Of a stretch of 64,000 nucleotides of DNA, positions 34,101-42,032 are shown one piece after another. This DNA is from Bacteroidales bacterium. GTDB lineage: Bacteria; Bacteroidota; Bacteroidia; Bacteroidales; Muribaculaceae. The notes beneath the pieces were generated by a model. That model did no database searches. It saw only the letters and a program-made list of their open reading frames with translations, and was not told the DNA's origin. The stretch spans positions 52,749 to 116,748 of the forward strand of contig SFEA01000002.1 of NCBI GenBank assembly GCA_004557385.1. The letters run 5' to 3'. The translations under genes were made by a program, and so were the position numbers. Every line of letters starts with the position of its first letter. Position 1 is the stretch's first letter.

Positions 34101-35211
34101 CAAGTACTGTGATACCGGACAGGTGTGGAATAGCGGTGAACAAAAACAAGACGAACTCATGTGGTGGTTTGGTCCCGGTGACTGTGAATGGGGTAACAAT
34201 TCAGCTATTTGTGCCGTCTATGACCGTCCCGGTCACAAAGTGCTCAAATATCGCGACCATGAACTTACATTCTCCGAACCTCGCATTCATGCATTGATTG
34301 CAGCTCCTCCAACTTACGATTATGGTGAAGATACAGAGCCTAACTACGACTTTGTAACATCTTGGGGCTACAGCACAAGCACTTCTCAGCAAACCACTAA
34401 CTCAAGTAGCGTATCAGCTTCGCTCATTGTGGGATTTGAGCAAGAGTTCAACGCTCCACTCGTAGGCACCAAACTTGGCGGTGTGGAATTCACTACAAAA
34501 ATGGAACAAGAATGTAGCAAGAGCACTTCTAACACAAGCACTATTTCTTACAGCCAGCTCTACGAAGCTCGTGATGATGACCGCGTAGTGATGCAGACTA
34601 CACCATACGATAACTACACTTATGAGGTTGTGGCATCAGATAATATTGATGAAATTGGTGGTGTCCTTAACTTGTCTATTCCTCAGAAACCTATGACTGT
34701 TGGTTTGGCTCTTACCGACTACGAGCGTTACATGGGTTCTAACAAGTATGCCCCAGACCTTCGCACTGTTTTCCGTCACACAATTGGCGACCCGTTCTCT
34801 TATCCTTCTACTGCCGACCAAATCGTAAGCAACGTGCCCGACTCCGAAATACTGTGGGGTAACGGTCGTTGGAACGATTTCGTGACAACAGGTTCAGGTG
34901 GTAGCGTAATCCGTGAAATCGGATTGGACACAAGCACAGCTACTTCTGCATCATTCTCTTTCTCACTTGAAAGCGAACTTGTTATGACTGTGGGCTGCGC
35001 TAAGACCGGTGTTGGCTTCGGCTACGGCAACACCAACGAAACCACGCATGAGGAAGGCGAAGGCTTTACAGTTTCGGCTTGCGTTCCGGGTCTTGCTCCG
35101 GGCGACACCAATCCTAATCGCAAGTTCTTCGACTGGAACCTGTGCTGGTATAAGTACCAATTAAACGGCCAGACATTCCCGGTTGTGAACTATGTAGTTA
35201 AAAAACGATAA
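31150..35211 (+). CDS. Large secreted FISUMP/FG-GAP protein with possible aerolysin-like region
   Basis: 1353 residues with a type I signal peptide (NSASA-QT near residue 30). Residues about 100-160 resemble a Por-type sorting module (IDVYSLDGRLAWQTN, LAKGMYVVRT), here internal rather than terminal. About 250-420 looks like a FISUMP domain (DMLWMAEDLRKVNS, GWKLPTQGEIDYV, YLIPVRGVRA). FG-GAP-like calcium-loop repeats occur near 660 (DFNDDGVDEI), 743 (DVNADGISDL) and 928 (DVDGEGYDKL). Residues about 1065-1160 alternate Ser/Thr with hydrophobics and contain SASLIVGFEQEFNAPLVG, reminiscent of aerolysin-type pore-forming hairpins. No lipobox is present. Codons are more AT-rich than in neighbours. 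Overall function unknown; a single-gene unit ended by a terminator. Confidence 0.65.
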   Translation: MKSRFTNFGLSLFVAAMAGIGLVLPNSASAQTANTVYKITFGGRGESKTVDKVLVENLSNGNSVELRGQDILLLSPNATAINSVEADGEGDVDTKGGVITAILPQTGNVKIDVYSLDGRLAWQTNIDATSNQISVSLPPLAKGMYVVRTMAPSFSKSVKWLSYGNYDYSMPDFSSETVVEDYASQEAEPIESLLDVTDEQKSVELKYTKGDVLRLTGTSGDMTTIITSSPRGSHPLYFDFFKCQDADGHNYAIVRAGDMLWMAEDLRKVNSLDITSADDLSADELNAAIGTAGAELVASSGDNTYYSKAAAIKALPEGWKLPTQGEIDYVINKLNGGNYDIAGEYFKGDNKEGVDSTSICLNLNGRYNGAVCDNGNAYLMTRSTKGGVTLAMQVSDGSDNVSVDVCPSYLIPVRGVRAAPSAYTEMMEDLHYVTSSASSSENPASSARKLAAVEPRSGERGPLGNTYIMHTVPQSIAYDFTGGQFGVSDAEARSGVLTKDSEGNWTIGERRDADFLSDCKPNFLDDNSNKSKLRKMAVMNNGNGTQYIIEMQWDRPFRVVTEQVGNEDSSGKVNFSYQRTDTPDVFGSSCVSLTIAGDAQDGHNVLHEKRDEIQYGFSLSRPYDFTALPQSILPYFRYHNDNRATETRIDYVQRCFQLLTADFNDDGVDEIIVAVDGQVDIYDGAVILNDIKKNLENSECWEYHNYKKPSLYYKNFKLQDDGVTEFDCSAYYLKKPMVRFAIGDVNADGISDLVVLRVGTGGEEGKSKAELMVYSAGDVTAEPIAYSCVYENFTNAVFNDIKIGNVSGSKYNDIIMLFRNYSGTALAKTGYMWHAMYDPSNTETHLKIDSDNVGENGSFAGYDGHIGNTNITLANFRGPGYPCDIVCGADLWRWNSETEKIEFCDFQVLPFTCNDIWSIFADNIIAADVDGEGYDKLYYFRNWNTYENGNRLMFQGLSETSFNSTTDISASTLTHYHDFNSDLIKYCDTGQVWNSGEQKQDELMWWFGPGDCEWGNNSAICAVYDRPGHKVLKYRDHELTFSEPRIHALIAAPPTYDYGEDTEPNYDFVTSWGYSTSTSQQTTNSSSVSASLIVGFEQEFNAPLVGTKLGGVEFTTKMEQECSKSTSNTSTISYSQLYEARDDDRVVMQTTPYDNYTYEVVASDNIDEIGGVLNLSIPQKPMTVGLALTDYERYMGSNKYAPDLRTVFRHTIGDPFSYPSTADQIVSNVPDSEILWGNGRWNDFVTTGSGGSVIREIGLDTSTATSASFSFSLESELVMTVGCAKTGVGFGYGNTNETTHEEGEGFTVSACVPGLAPGDTNPNRKFFDWNLCWYKYQLNGQTFPVVNYVVKKR

Positions 35212-35301
35212 CGCTGTAGAATCAACAGGCTTGGTGATTGGGCAGCACAGCCTCCGCCAAGCCTGCCATAGCAACCGGGCAATGCCCAAATGAAATGCGC
35301 G

Positions 35302-35346
35302 AGGCGCTAACCGAGCTATATGTGCCGTGTTAGCGCCTTGTTTTTT
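35302..35346 (+). terminator. Terminator after the large secreted protein
   Basis: AGGCGCTAAC (35302-35311) pairs perfectly with GTTAGCGCCT (35329-35338), followed by TGTTTTTTGC. An additional AGGCTTGG/CCAAGCCT hairpin lies at 35227-35264. The rest of 35212-35508 contains only an imperfect -7 box (TAACTTAG, about 35414) ahead of pdxA. Confidence 0.8.
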
Positions 35347-35508
35347 GCATGTGTCCGCAGGAAATCGGGCGAAGTTGATGGCGGCAAGGTGTTGAAAAAT
35401 AGCGAAAAAATGTGTAACTTAGCAAAATATTTTTAGTGTGGCGTGGTGGCGCTGCTGCGAAGCGGTATTTCCTGCGAGCGTCCTCGCCGTGTAACATATT
35501 GACAATTA

Positions 35509-36612
35509 ATGGCAAACGAAAAATTGATACGCGTTGGCATTACCCAAGGGGATACCAACGGAATTGGTTATGAAGTGATATTGAAGGCGCTCCAAAACCA
35601 GCAAATGACAGAATTGTTCACACCGGTGGTGTATGGTTCAGCCAAAACGGCAAGTTATCATCGCAAAGCGCTTGAATTGCAGCCGGTGTCGATGAACGTG
35701 ATTCGCAACAGTGCCGACATTAAGGACGGCGTGAACAACCTTGTGGAAGTAGCAAACGAAGAGGTTAAGGTGGAGCTTGGCGTGAGCAGCGAGATTGCCG
35801 GCAGGGCAGCTTTCGATGCGCTTGAGCGAGCAGTTACCGACCTCAAGCAGGGCTATATTGATGTGCTGGTGACGGCGCCAATCAACAAAAAGAGCATTCA
35901 GAGCGAACAGTTCACTTTCCCCGGTCATACCGAGTATCTCGAGGCAAGCATTGGCGACGGCGACAAGGCGCTGATGATATTGTTCAGCGATAAGATTCGC
36001 GTGGCGCTGGTTACCACCCACGTGCCCGTGTCGCGCATTGGCGAATACATCACCAAGGAGGCTGTGTTAGACAAGCTGTTTGCCTTCAACCGCTCGCTGA
36101 AGAGCGACTTTGGCATTGTGCGTCCGCGCATTGCCGTGCTGTCGCTCAATCCGCATGCCGGCGACGGCGGTCTGCTGGGCAAGGAGGAGCAGGAAGTGAT
36201 TGCTCCAGCAATTGCCGAAGCTGTTGAAAAGAAAGTGGTGGCATTCGGGCCGTATGCAGCCGACGGCTTCTTCGGCAACGAGATGTATAAGCACTTCGAT
36301 GGCGTGCTGGCAATGTATCACGACCAGGGGCTTGCTCCGTTCAAGACCATAGCCATGGAAAGCGGCGTGAACTTCACTGCCGGGCTGCCATACGTTCGCA
36401 CCAGCCCCGACCACGGCACCGGCTACGACATTGCTGGCAAGAACGAAGCCAACGAGCAAAGCATGCGCGAAGCCATCTATGCGGCAATCGACATCTATCG
36501 CAATCGCTGCAACTATGCTGAGATGACGCAAAACCCGCTGCGCCGCATGTATTTCGACAAGAGTGGCGACAAGGAAGTGCTCGATTTGACCAAGGTGGAA
36601 GACGAAGATTAA
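35509..36612 (+). CDS. pdxA: 4-hydroxythreonine-4-phosphate dehydrogenase PdxA
   Basis: 367 residues. The start motif RVGITQGDTNGIGYEVILKA, the metal-site His in FPGHTEYL, MYHDQGLAPFK and the late DHGTGYDIAGKNEAN block are all PdxA signatures. It oxidises 4-phosphohydroxy-L-threonine in pyridoxal phosphate synthesis. It is the first of five collinear genes; gaps are 27-51 bases. Whether it works only in B6 synthesis or supplies the downstream phospho-alcohol genes is open, since some PdxA-family members act on other phosphorylated hydroxy acids. Confidence 0.94.
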   Translation: MANEKLIRVGITQGDTNGIGYEVILKALQNQQMTELFTPVVYGSAKTASYHRKALELQPVSMNVIRNSADIKDGVNNLVEVANEEVKVELGVSSEIAGRAAFDALERAVTDLKQGYIDVLVTAPINKKSIQSEQFTFPGHTEYLEASIGDGDKALMILFSDKIRVALVTTHVPVSRIGEYITKEAVLDKLFAFNRSLKSDFGIVRPRIAVLSLNPHAGDGGLLGKEEQEVIAPAIAEAVEKKVVAFGPYAADGFFGNEMYKHFDGVLAMYHDQGLAPFKTIAMESGVNFTAGLPYVRTSPDHGTGYDIAGKNEANEQSMREAIYAAIDIYRNRCNYAEMTQNPLRRMYFDKSGDKEVLDLTKVEDED

Positions 36613-36639
36613 ATTAACCGTAAACTACAAAATATCACT

Positions 36640-37350
36640 ATGAATTATGCTATTATAGCCGCAGGCGAAGGCAGCCGATTGGCGCAAGAAGGCGTGAAGA
36701 AGCCAAAACCGTTGGTTGAGCTGTGTGGCGAACCGATGATTGGTCGCCTGATTAACATCTTTGTGCGATGCAATGCCGAGAGCGTGAGCGTGATTGTGAA
36801 CCAAGAGATGACCGAGGTGCAGGACTACCTGAAGCAACTGAAAGCCACGCTGCCTGTGCCGCTGAACATTGTGGTGAAGTCAACGCCAAGCTCGATGCAC
36901 AGTTTCTACGAGCTAACACGCGTGATGAAGCCCGGCAAATTCTGCCTCACCACTGTCGACACCATCTTCAAAGAACCCGATTTTGCCAGATATGTGGCAG
37001 CGTTTGAAGCCGACACCACTCACGACGGCATGATGGCAGTCACTCCGTTCATCGAGGACGAGAAGCCATTATATGTCGATGTCGACCCGGCAATGGAGAT
37101 TCGCACCTTCCGCGATGAGGCATACGAGGGCGCAAAATACATCTCGGGCGGCATCTATTCGCTCACCGACGCTTCGTGGCGGGTGCTTGAGCACTGCATT
37201 GCCTCGGGCGTGTCGCGCATGCGCAACTTTCAGCGTGCCTTGGTGGAGAACGGCTTGAAGCTCAAGGCATATTCAATCGACAAGATTATCGACGTTGACC
37301 ACGCCGGCGACATTGAGGTGGCTGAGCGATTCATCAGCGGGCAAGACTGA
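36640..37350 (+). CDS. MobA/sugar nucleotidyltransferase-like protein
   Basis: 236 residues. The N-terminus AIIAAGEGSRLAQEGVKKPK followed by PLVELCGEPMI is the nucleotide-binding signature of NTP transferases (G-x-G-x-R and KP). Asp residues in TTVDTIF and the late DVDHAGDIEVAE fit the metal sites. Enzymes of this group join CTP or another NTP to a sugar or polyol phosphate. With a CDP-alcohol phosphatidyltransferase two genes downstream, CDP-alcohol formation is the natural inference, but nucleotide and substrate cannot be read from sequence. Confidence 0.8.
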   Translation: MNYAIIAAGEGSRLAQEGVKKPKPLVELCGEPMIGRLINIFVRCNAESVSVIVNQEMTEVQDYLKQLKATLPVPLNIVVKSTPSSMHSFYELTRVMKPGKFCLTTVDTIFKEPDFARYVAAFEADTTHDGMMAVTPFIEDEKPLYVDVDPAMEIRTFRDEAYEGAKYISGGIYSLTDASWRVLEHCIASGVSRMRNFQRALVENGLKLKAYSIDKIIDVDHAGDIEVAERFISGQD

Positions 37351-37387
37351 TTCAACATAGAAACAACAATCACACTATAAACCGATT

Positions 37388-38263
37388 ATGGCAGAAATTA
37401 CGATAGCAGGAATAATGCGCGCCGGCGCTTATTCGCCAAATCACATTGGAAACGACACAGCCATTTTCAATGCCGTTGCCGACCAGCTGCGCAAGCGCGG
37501 TTGCATTGTGAACGTCTACAGCGAGGAGCAATTCAATAATAGCGGCGTTGAGGAAAAGGTGATAATTAACATGTGCCGTGAGCAGGCTTCGATAGCGCGA
37601 CTGCAGCGCTACGAGGACGAAGGCCGCTTGGTAATAAATTCGGGCTATGGAATTGAAAACTGCACACGCGAGCGCATGACACGCATCCTTTTGGGCAACG
37701 ACATCCCTTATCCCGAGAGTCTGATTGTGAACACCGACGAGGCTGTGAAGGGGCAGCTGAAGAAAGCCGGTTTTCAGAACTGCTGGATTAAGCGAGGCGA
37801 CTTCCATGCAATGCACAAGGAGGATGTGAGCTATGTTCGCCATCCCGAGGAGGCACAAGAGGTGCTTCAGGAATATTTCTATCGCGGCATAAAGCGTGCG
37901 GTGATTAACAAGCACCTTGTGGGCGACTTGATTAAATTCTACGGCGTTAAGGACCAACCGTTCTTCTTCTGGTTCTATCCGTTCGACGAGGGCCATAGCA
38001 AATATGGCGCCGAAGCCATCAACGGCAAGTCGAAGGGATTCCACTTCGATGAAGCAGAGATGAAGCACATATGCCAGCGTGCAGCCGAGGAGCTGAACGT
38101 GGTGATTTATGGTGGCGACTGCATTGTCGACTCCGAAGGCAAGATGCAGATTATCGACTTTAACGACTGGCCAAGCTTTGCGCCATGCCGCGTTGAGGCT
38201 GCACCGTTCATTGCCAAGGCGGTGATTGCAGCTGTGAAGCAGCACACCGAGAAGGCACGCTGA
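37388..38263 (+). CDS. ATP-grasp-like protein
   Basis: 291 residues. NCWIKRGDFHAMH holds a candidate ATP-binding Lys, and INKHLVGDLIKFYG the central-domain segment. GGDCIVDSEGKMQIIDFNDW followed by PSFAPC gives the D-x-N metal-binding end that is typical of RimK/ITPK-type ATP-grasp enzymes. The N-terminal 80 residues form a pre-ATP-grasp-like fold (ITIAGIMRAGAYSPNHIGND). ATP-grasp proteins ligate carboxylates to amines or phosphorylate polyols; either would fit a headgroup-synthesis cluster. The substrate is unknown. It lies 37 bases after the nucleotidyltransferase gene. Confidence 0.65.
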   Translation: MAEITIAGIMRAGAYSPNHIGNDTAIFNAVADQLRKRGCIVNVYSEEQFNNSGVEEKVIINMCREQASIARLQRYEDEGRLVINSGYGIENCTRERMTRILLGNDIPYPESLIVNTDEAVKGQLKKAGFQNCWIKRGDFHAMHKEDVSYVRHPEEAQEVLQEYFYRGIKRAVINKHLVGDLIKFYGVKDQPFFFWFYPFDEGHSKYGAEAINGKSKGFHFDEAEMKHICQRAAEELNVVIYGGDCIVDSEGKMQIIDFNDWPSFAPCRVEAAPFIAKAVIAAVKQHTEKAR

Positions 38264-38314
38264 CCCATACATCATAATAACAATGCTACCTGTAAAAATA
38301 AAATTTATAGATTA

Positions 38315-39280
38315 ATGCGAAGTTTCAAAGAATTTAAAGAAGCATATAAAGGTTCGCTCAAGTCGATGGACACAGAGGAAACAATCGACCTCTTGTTCTA
38401 TCGCCCGATAGGGTTCTTTTGGGCATTGCTTGCCGCAAAGTTGGGCATCACGCCCAACGTAATCACCATTGCATCGATTTTCCTTGGTGTGGCAGGCGGC
38501 TTGCTGTTTTACTTCTACGAACCAAACCAGATGTGGCTCAATTTCATTGGTATGCTGCTGCTGGTGTGGGCAAACTCGTTTGACAGCGCCGACGGTCAGT
38601 TGGCGCGCATGACCAAGCAATATTCGCGTCTGGGCAGAATACTCGACGGCATGAGCGGCGATTTCTGGTTTATTGCCATTTATTTCACACTCGTGTTCCG
38701 TGTGATTGCATCAAGCACATTCTTCATGGAGCATCAGTGGCTCATTTGGGGACTTGCCATCACAGCAGGCATGAGCCACACCAAGCAAGCTGCCGCTGCC
38801 GACTACTATCGCCAGTTCCACCTGTTCTTCCTGAAAGGTGAGGAGGGCAGCGAGCTCGACAGCACCGAGCAGCTCGACCGCGACAATGCCGGGCTGACAT
38901 GGCGCACTCCGATGAAAAAAATTGTGGCAATCACCTATCGCAACTACACTGCGCAGCAGGAGGCTTGCACGCCAAGCATGCAACGCCTGCGCCGAGAGCT
39001 GCGCCGCCAATTCGGCAGCGCTGCCGACATTCCGCAATCGTTCCGCGACGCGTTCCGTGCCAAGAGCAAACCGCTGATGAAATACACCAACATGCTTTCG
39101 TTCAACACGCGCGTGATTGCGCTGTTTGTGTCGATTATCGTGCGCATGCCATGGCTCTATTTCGCCTTCGAACTGGTGGTGCTCAACACCATGCTGGTGT
39201 ATATGATTTGCCGTCACGAACGCTTCTGCAGCCGATTTGCCGACGAGGTGGCTGAGGGCAAATATTCGAAGGAAGACTAA
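38315..39280 (+). CDS. CDP-alcohol phosphatidyltransferase family protein
   Basis: 321 residues with several membrane helices. The family motif begins DSADGQLAR (about residues 89-97), continues with G eight residues after AR, then RILD, which gives the first three catalytic Asp. The fourth Asp is at D-GMSG-D, one residue further than the usual D-x3-D. A large cytoplasmic insertion (about 175-255; charged, RTPMKKIVAITYRNYTAQQ) separates two helix groups. The family swaps the CMP of a CDP-alcohol for another alcohol, making phospholipids or soluble phosphodiesters. The acceptor is not known. Neighbouring nucleotidyltransferase, ATP-grasp and HAD genes suggest a dedicated pathway. Confidence 0.85.
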   Translation: MRSFKEFKEAYKGSLKSMDTEETIDLLFYRPIGFFWALLAAKLGITPNVITIASIFLGVAGGLLFYFYEPNQMWLNFIGMLLLVWANSFDSADGQLARMTKQYSRLGRILDGMSGDFWFIAIYFTLVFRVIASSTFFMEHQWLIWGLAITAGMSHTKQAAAADYYRQFHLFFLKGEEGSELDSTEQLDRDNAGLTWRTPMKKIVAITYRNYTAQQEACTPSMQRLRRELRRQFGSAADIPQSFRDAFRAKSKPLMKYTNMLSFNTRVIALFVSIIVRMPWLYFAFELVVLNTMLVYMICRHERFCSRFADEVAEGKYSKED

Positions 39281-39310
39281 TTTTCGACTTAATATTTCAA
39301 ACGAAGAGAC

Positions 39311-40012
39311 ATGATTAAAGGCATAATATTCGACTACGGCGGCACCATCGACAGCCGCGGCGTTCACTGGAGCGAAGTGATTTGGCAAGGCTACGAAGAT
39401 GCCAAGGTGGAGGTGAGCAAAGAGGAGTTTCGCCAAAGCTATGTGATGGCAGAGCGCGAGCTTGCTAAGGTGCGCCATATCTTGCCGCACCACAATTTCT
39501 ATGACTTGCTGTTGATTAAGATGCGCATCGAGCTCACCGACTTGGTGCAGCGCCGGGTGTTGCCTGAATCGTTCGACATCGAAGCCAATGCGCTGCACAT
39601 TGCCAAGTATTGCTACGACGCAGCCCGCCAGTGCATCGAGGAGGCTCGCCCCACGCTCGAAGCGCTTTATGCCCGCTATCCTATGGTGCTGGTGAGCAAT
39701 TTCTATGGCAATGTGGAGAGCGTGCTCACCGACTTCGACGTGCGCAAGTATTTCGGCACCATTGTTGAGAGTGCAGTAGTGGGCGTGCGCAAGCCCGACC
39801 CCAAGATTTTCGCCTTGGGCGTTGAAGCCCTCGGACTGAAAGCCGACGAAGTGCTGGTGATTGGCGACAGCTATCGCAAGGACATCGTGCCTGCCGAGAG
39901 CCTTGGCTGCAAGGTGCTGTGGCTGAAGGGCAAGGGCTGGACTGCCGACGAAGATGCGCAGATGCATCCCTGCATCATTTCGCGCCTCAGCGACGTGCTG
40001 AATAACATCTGA
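39311..40012 (+). CDS. HAD-superfamily hydrolase
   Basis: 233 residues. Motif I is IFDYGGTIDSRG: the nucleophile Asp is present, but the usual second Asp (D-x-D-x-T) is Gly. Motif II is VLVSNFYGN, motif III the Lys in GVRKPDPKIF, and motif IV IGDSYRKDI. An alpha-helical cap lies between residues 15 and 95. It is last in the pdxA-led gene row and a phosphatase step on a phospho-alcohol or phospholipid is plausible. Loss of the second Asp, the general acid/base in most HAD phosphatases, makes the exact reaction uncertain. Confidence 0.8.
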   Translation: MIKGIIFDYGGTIDSRGVHWSEVIWQGYEDAKVEVSKEEFRQSYVMAERELAKVRHILPHHNFYDLLLIKMRIELTDLVQRRVLPESFDIEANALHIAKYCYDAARQCIEEARPTLEALYARYPMVLVSNFYGNVESVLTDFDVRKYFGTIVESAVVGVRKPDPKIFALGVEALGLKADEVLVIGDSYRKDIVPAESLGCKVLWLKGKGWTADEDAQMHPCIISRLSDVLNNI

Positions 40013-40020
40013 CACATCAT

Positions 40021-40105
40021 TTCCACTCATTCGGGTGGAATAAATAAGAAAAATTCTGCTTGACATTAGCGGCTATGAGCCACGGTGCCCAGCAGATTCT
40101 TTTTT
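40021..40105. terminator. Weak hairpins between convergent genes
   Basis: TTCCAC/GTGGAA (40021-40040) and TCTGCT/AGCAGA (about 40055-40096) with T-rich flanks lie between the HAD gene and the convergent CotH gene. The stems are short, so terminator function is tentative. Confidence 0.35.
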
Positions 40106-40121
40106 ATAGTGAGGGCGATGG

Positions 40122-42017
40122 TTATAGCGAAGTCACCACTACCTTGTTGACAATGTATTTGCCGCCCTGGAGCGTTACGCTCACCACGTAGATGCCATCG
40201 GGACAGCTGATGCTGCAGGTGGGCTGGTTTGGCGCAAGTGTGGCAACCACGCGTCCGTCGGTGGTGTATACCACCACTTGTGCGATGTTGCTTTCAGAGG
40301 CGATAGCAATGCCACCGGCTTGGGCGTATATAGTGGCTTGTGCATCGGCTTCGGTGACGGCAAAGCTGTTAGCGTCGCCCCACTGGTTGGTGAGCCACGA
40401 CACCTTCTGCCCGAGCATATTCTTGAAATTCGCTGTACAGCCGCTCACGTTCGAACTGCCGTAGCTGGGCCAACGCTGAGCGTCGTAGGCGGCTGCGGTG
40501 CTTATCTGAGCGATAAACGAGTTGATGAACGCGTCGAGCGACTCATAGTTCTCGCTCAGGAATTTGCGCCACAGATAGGTGACAGTGTTCTGAAAACGCG
40601 GAAACTTGGCAATCTCGCCAATCCAGCTTTGTCCGAAAGGCGGGTCGGTGTAGATGAACTTGTTGGTTCCGCGATGATATGAGTTGCCAAAGTCCCACAC
40701 AGGACCGAATGTCCATTTTTTGTCCTCGCCTTGGTCGCGGTGGATGTAGCAGCTGCCGTGGAACGATTCGGCGTTATCCATGATTTCTTGCACGATGTAG
40801 AAGCGTGCGAGGGCATCGATGTCGACAAGCTTTTCCCATTCCTGCGACGATTTGTCGGAGGTATATATGGCGTCGTCGATGGCATTCATCTGTTGCGTGA
40901 GAAATTGCTCCTGCTCCGAGGAAAGAATCTCGGGCGAGTGATAGGTGATGCGCAGCGTTTCGCCGTTGCCTTCGGTGAGTTTTATTTGTGCAGGATCGTC
41001 GTAGTTGTCGATTTCGGTAAGCCAGCCGCCGGTGACGTCGTCGGTGGCTTCGTCGAGCATCTCAAAGATGTTCACACGGTCCTTGGCTATGCGAATGTTT
41101 TCGGTGAGCATATACAGTCCGCGATATGTGCCGTTAATAACCAGTTCAACGGGTTGTTGTGCTGGCGTGTAGGCAAGCCCCAGGCGTCGGCTAAGCTCGA
41201 AGCCCACGGTGTTGCGCAGGAAAGCCATGTTGTCGTCGGCATGAGCCAGCAACACAAAGTGTTTGCTCGAATTCATGCCCAACGGTTTGGCTTTTGCGTC
41301 GAACTTGAGGCGATAAGGCTTTTTGTCGAATCCGGTCCAGGTGTAGTTGCCACGGCCGCGCACCTGCAGCGTGAGCGGGGCGTCGGCAGAACCGATTGCC
41401 GAGTAGCCTTCAAGCCCAAGATTATCGATGTAGTAGGTGGCGGTGACATACTCGTCGCGCGAGGTGATTTCGTTGCCCGAATCGGTGTTTATGAACATCA
41501 CAGGCAGCGTGCCCGAATAGCCGTAGGTGCTCACTTGCGGCAATTTCCATGAGCCTTGCGCCCAATTGTCGCCGCTTGTTGGGGTGTAGACGGCGCCCAC
41601 TATGATTTGGGCATCGGTGGTGGCAGTGCGATATTCGCCTCGGGCGTTGCTGATGTTGTTTTTGAGAGTGGAAAATGTGTTGGCAATCATGCCGTCGGGC
41701 AGGGTGGTGGCGGCGAAGGTGTAGCGATACATATTGTCGACAGATTCGGCGAAAGTGATTTTCCAGATGTCGCCTTCGTGAGGTGTCATCGACACGATGT
41801 ACGATTCATTGCTGTCGTCGCGACCGTAAACAAATTTCACTTGGCTGTATTTCGTGAGCGAGTTGTCGAAATAGAAAGTGCCGGCAGGGATGGTTACGGC
41901 GAGGGCTTGAGTTGCGCACAACAGTGTGGCAATTACTGCGCAAAAGCATCGCACAATGTGTGGCGATGCTTTTGTATTTGTCGATATTAAGCTGAATAGA
42001 TTGTCTGAGTTGGACAT
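40122..42017 (-). CDS. Secreted CotH-kinase family protein
   Basis: 631 residues with a signal peptide ending ALA-VT near residue 41. The CotH domain covers about 190-520: LQVRGRGNYTW, KKPYRLKFDAKAKPLGM, HFVLLAHADD and FGPVWDFGNSY (the DFG-equivalent metal site). CotH proteins are kinase-like; some phosphorylate secreted proteins. The N-terminal 150 residues are beta-rich, and the C-terminal 70 residues (VVVYTTDGRVVATLAPNQP, DGIYVVSV) resemble a Por-type sorting domain, implying export to the surface. It starts 15 bases after the third skp gene and is probably co-transcribed with it, an unusual pairing with envelope chaperones. Confidence 0.85.
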   Translation of the reverse strand: MSNSDNLFSLISTNTKASPHIVRCFCAVIATLLCATQALAVTIPAGTFYFDNSLTKYSQVKFVYGRDDSNESYIVSMTPHEGDIWKITFAESVDNMYRYTFAATTLPDGMIANTFSTLKNNISNARGEYRTATTDAQIIVGAVYTPTSGDNWAQGSWKLPQVSTYGYSGTLPVMFINTDSGNEITSRDEYVTATYYIDNLGLEGYSAIGSADAPLTLQVRGRGNYTWTGFDKKPYRLKFDAKAKPLGMNSSKHFVLLAHADDNMAFLRNTVGFELSRRLGLAYTPAQQPVELVINGTYRGLYMLTENIRIAKDRVNIFEMLDEATDDVTGGWLTEIDNYDDPAQIKLTEGNGETLRITYHSPEILSSEQEQFLTQQMNAIDDAIYTSDKSSQEWEKLVDIDALARFYIVQEIMDNAESFHGSCYIHRDQGEDKKWTFGPVWDFGNSYHRGTNKFIYTDPPFGQSWIGEIAKFPRFQNTVTYLWRKFLSENYESLDAFINSFIAQISTAAAYDAQRWPSYGSSNVSGCTANFKNMLGQKVSWLTNQWGDANSFAVTEADAQATIYAQAGGIAIASESNIAQVVVYTTDGRVVATLAPNQPTCSISCPDGIYVVSVTLQGGKYIVNKVVVTSL

Positions 42018-42032
42018 TAAAAATGAATTTTT

